Assembly (NCBI GenBank): GCA_038093975.1 | Contig: JBBPTG010000130.1 | Coordinates: 1-64,000, forward strand | Direction: 5' to 3' | DNA length: 64,000 nt | Source: Chalciporus piperatus | Lineage: Eukaryota > Basidiomycota > Agaricomycetes > Boletales > Boletaceae | In this document: positions 63,226 through 64,000 of the stretch, piece after piece | Position numbering within the stretch: position 1 is the stretch's first letter | Layout: each line of letters opens with the position of its first letter | Notes under the pieces: generated by a model | The model's input: only the letters and a program-made list of their open reading frames with translations | The model's database searches: none | Told to the model about the DNA's origin: nothing | Translations under genes and position numbers: made by a program

Positions 63226-64000
63226 ATGTCCCCACATGACCAGGACGAAACCCCTCCCTCTTCTAGCGCGACTCGCGACGGGAGTGCGCCACTCGCGTCA
63301 CTCCCGCAGACCGAATCGACGCCAGTGATTAAAAGCCTGAGGCAGGCCGGTGACGCGCCGTTTGCCTCTGAAGTTCCTGGAGACGTTCGCCAGGTTCCGC
63401 GGCAGCTCGCATTTGAGATGATTGGTCATTGGGTTGGTCCAATGCTGGTCGAGCAATTCCTCGATATATCCCTCAGGCTGTCCGCTTCCTCCGAGCAGTT
63501 GCCGTCACTAGCCGAGGATCCTTTCCGGGAAGTGTTTAATCAATCGTCAGAAAGCAGCCGCTACACACCTTTTGTAAGGACCTATTCATCCCTATCTCGT
63601 GCCAGTGACAGTGTTGTTGAGGATATCCACGAAGATTCATGTGATAGAAGGCTGGATGCCTGGTTTCATCGCCGTTGACACTAGCAACAGGCCTGACACG
63701 GATGAGAATATGAAACTGGATGTCTCTCTCAGGCTCTTGCCTGTCGATAAAGCCCCGATCCGCACCGACTTTTCGCAGACCATTGTCCCTGCTGCGTTCA
63801 ACTTCCCCGAACATCACGGGGTCATGGCCTTCTTTGTTCGACCAATAGACCTTTCCTCAGATGCCGCTCAGCGTGTCAGGAAGGTGCTCGCCATCGAGGA
63901 TATAAACACCCCGTTGTTCCAGTACGATCTACCCGGCCTCTCAGGAAAAGCTTACGGCTATGGACAATTCCCACCTCTCCCGAATCGCTCGCTGGTCGGT
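63226..64000 (+). CDS. FunK1-type protein kinase, N-terminal part (cut by window end)
   Basis: Start at the ATG at 63226. The first ~35 residues are polar, then come FEMIGHWVGPMLVEQFLDIS (the conserved HWVGPM block) and PFREVFNQSSES. The first exon ends near 63570 (GTAAGG donor). After an acceptor near 63629 the frame continues VIEGWMPGFIAVDTSNRPD, LDVSLRLLPVDKAP and HHGVMAFFVRPIDLSS to the window edge. This is the N-terminal region of agaricomycete FunK1 kinases, an expanded family whose kinase domain would lie outside the window. No lesion seen so far. Confidence 0.8.

Noticed and set aside
1..64000. tRNA and rRNA genes
   Set aside because: I looked for T-arm-like GTTCRANNC motifs with matching acceptor stems and found none that fold convincingly by eye. 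The tRNA-like string at 3490-3505 is a retroelement primer site.

Overview
This is nuclear DNA of a filamentous basidiomycete, most likely an agaricomycete. The genes are densely intron-bearing, with introns of about 50-60 nt and GT-AG or occasional GC-AG ends. Agaricomycete-typical families are present: a FunK1-type kinase, a PriA-like secreted protein, GH12 and a cytochrome-only AA8 protein. Both retrotransposon superfamilies match fungal lineages. I cannot name the species.

Positions 1-12083 are a nest of LTR retrotransposons, all read from the minus strand. A Ty1/Copia element enters from the left edge. Its 184-bp LTR and a primer-binding site complementary to the initiator-tRNA anticodon arm are visible, and its pol carries one in-frame stop. 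It sits in an older Gag-like fragment (3690-4097). Next to that is a complete Ty3/Gypsy chromovirus (4098-12083) with about 97 percent identical LTRs. It has a self-complementary primer-binding site, a GGGAAAA slippery site ending gag, a C-terminal chromodomain, and extra membrane-protein ORFs both upstream of gag and downstream of pol. This element is the most unusual object in the window. A 133-bp tandem repeat follows at 12122-12520.

Positions 14-23 kb hold a seven-helix-like membrane protein (minus), then three co-directional metabolic genes: a class V PLP enzyme, a free-standing HyuB-type oxoprolinase subunit and an FAD monooxygenase. A HIG1/Rcf2-like respiratory gene follows on the minus strand. 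Positions 24-36 kb hold a PriA-like secreted protein, a small hydrophilic protein, a GH12 glucanase, a divergent pair (RAX1-like RGS protein and complex I subunit NDUFA2), a disordered membrane protein and a lactonohydrolase-like protein.

At 37840-38529 a pogo-like non-autonomous DNA transposon sits exactly against the TATA box of a delta-9 fatty acid desaturase gene (38636-40273). After it come a decayed NmrA-like gene, an AA8 cytochrome gene, and two tandemly duplicated Dal5-type MFS transporter genes (43866-45769 and 47224-49125). The right end holds an uncharacterised gene, a fragment of an APC8/Cdc23 gene, a mitochondrial HMG-box gene divergent from Mediator MED8, an aminoglycoside-phosphotransferase-like gene, ribose-5-phosphate isomerase, an F-box pseudogene, and the start of a FunK1 kinase gene cut by the window edge.

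Exon boundaries were read by eye from frame continuity and splice consensus. Where coding lengths are given, the exons sum to a multiple of three.
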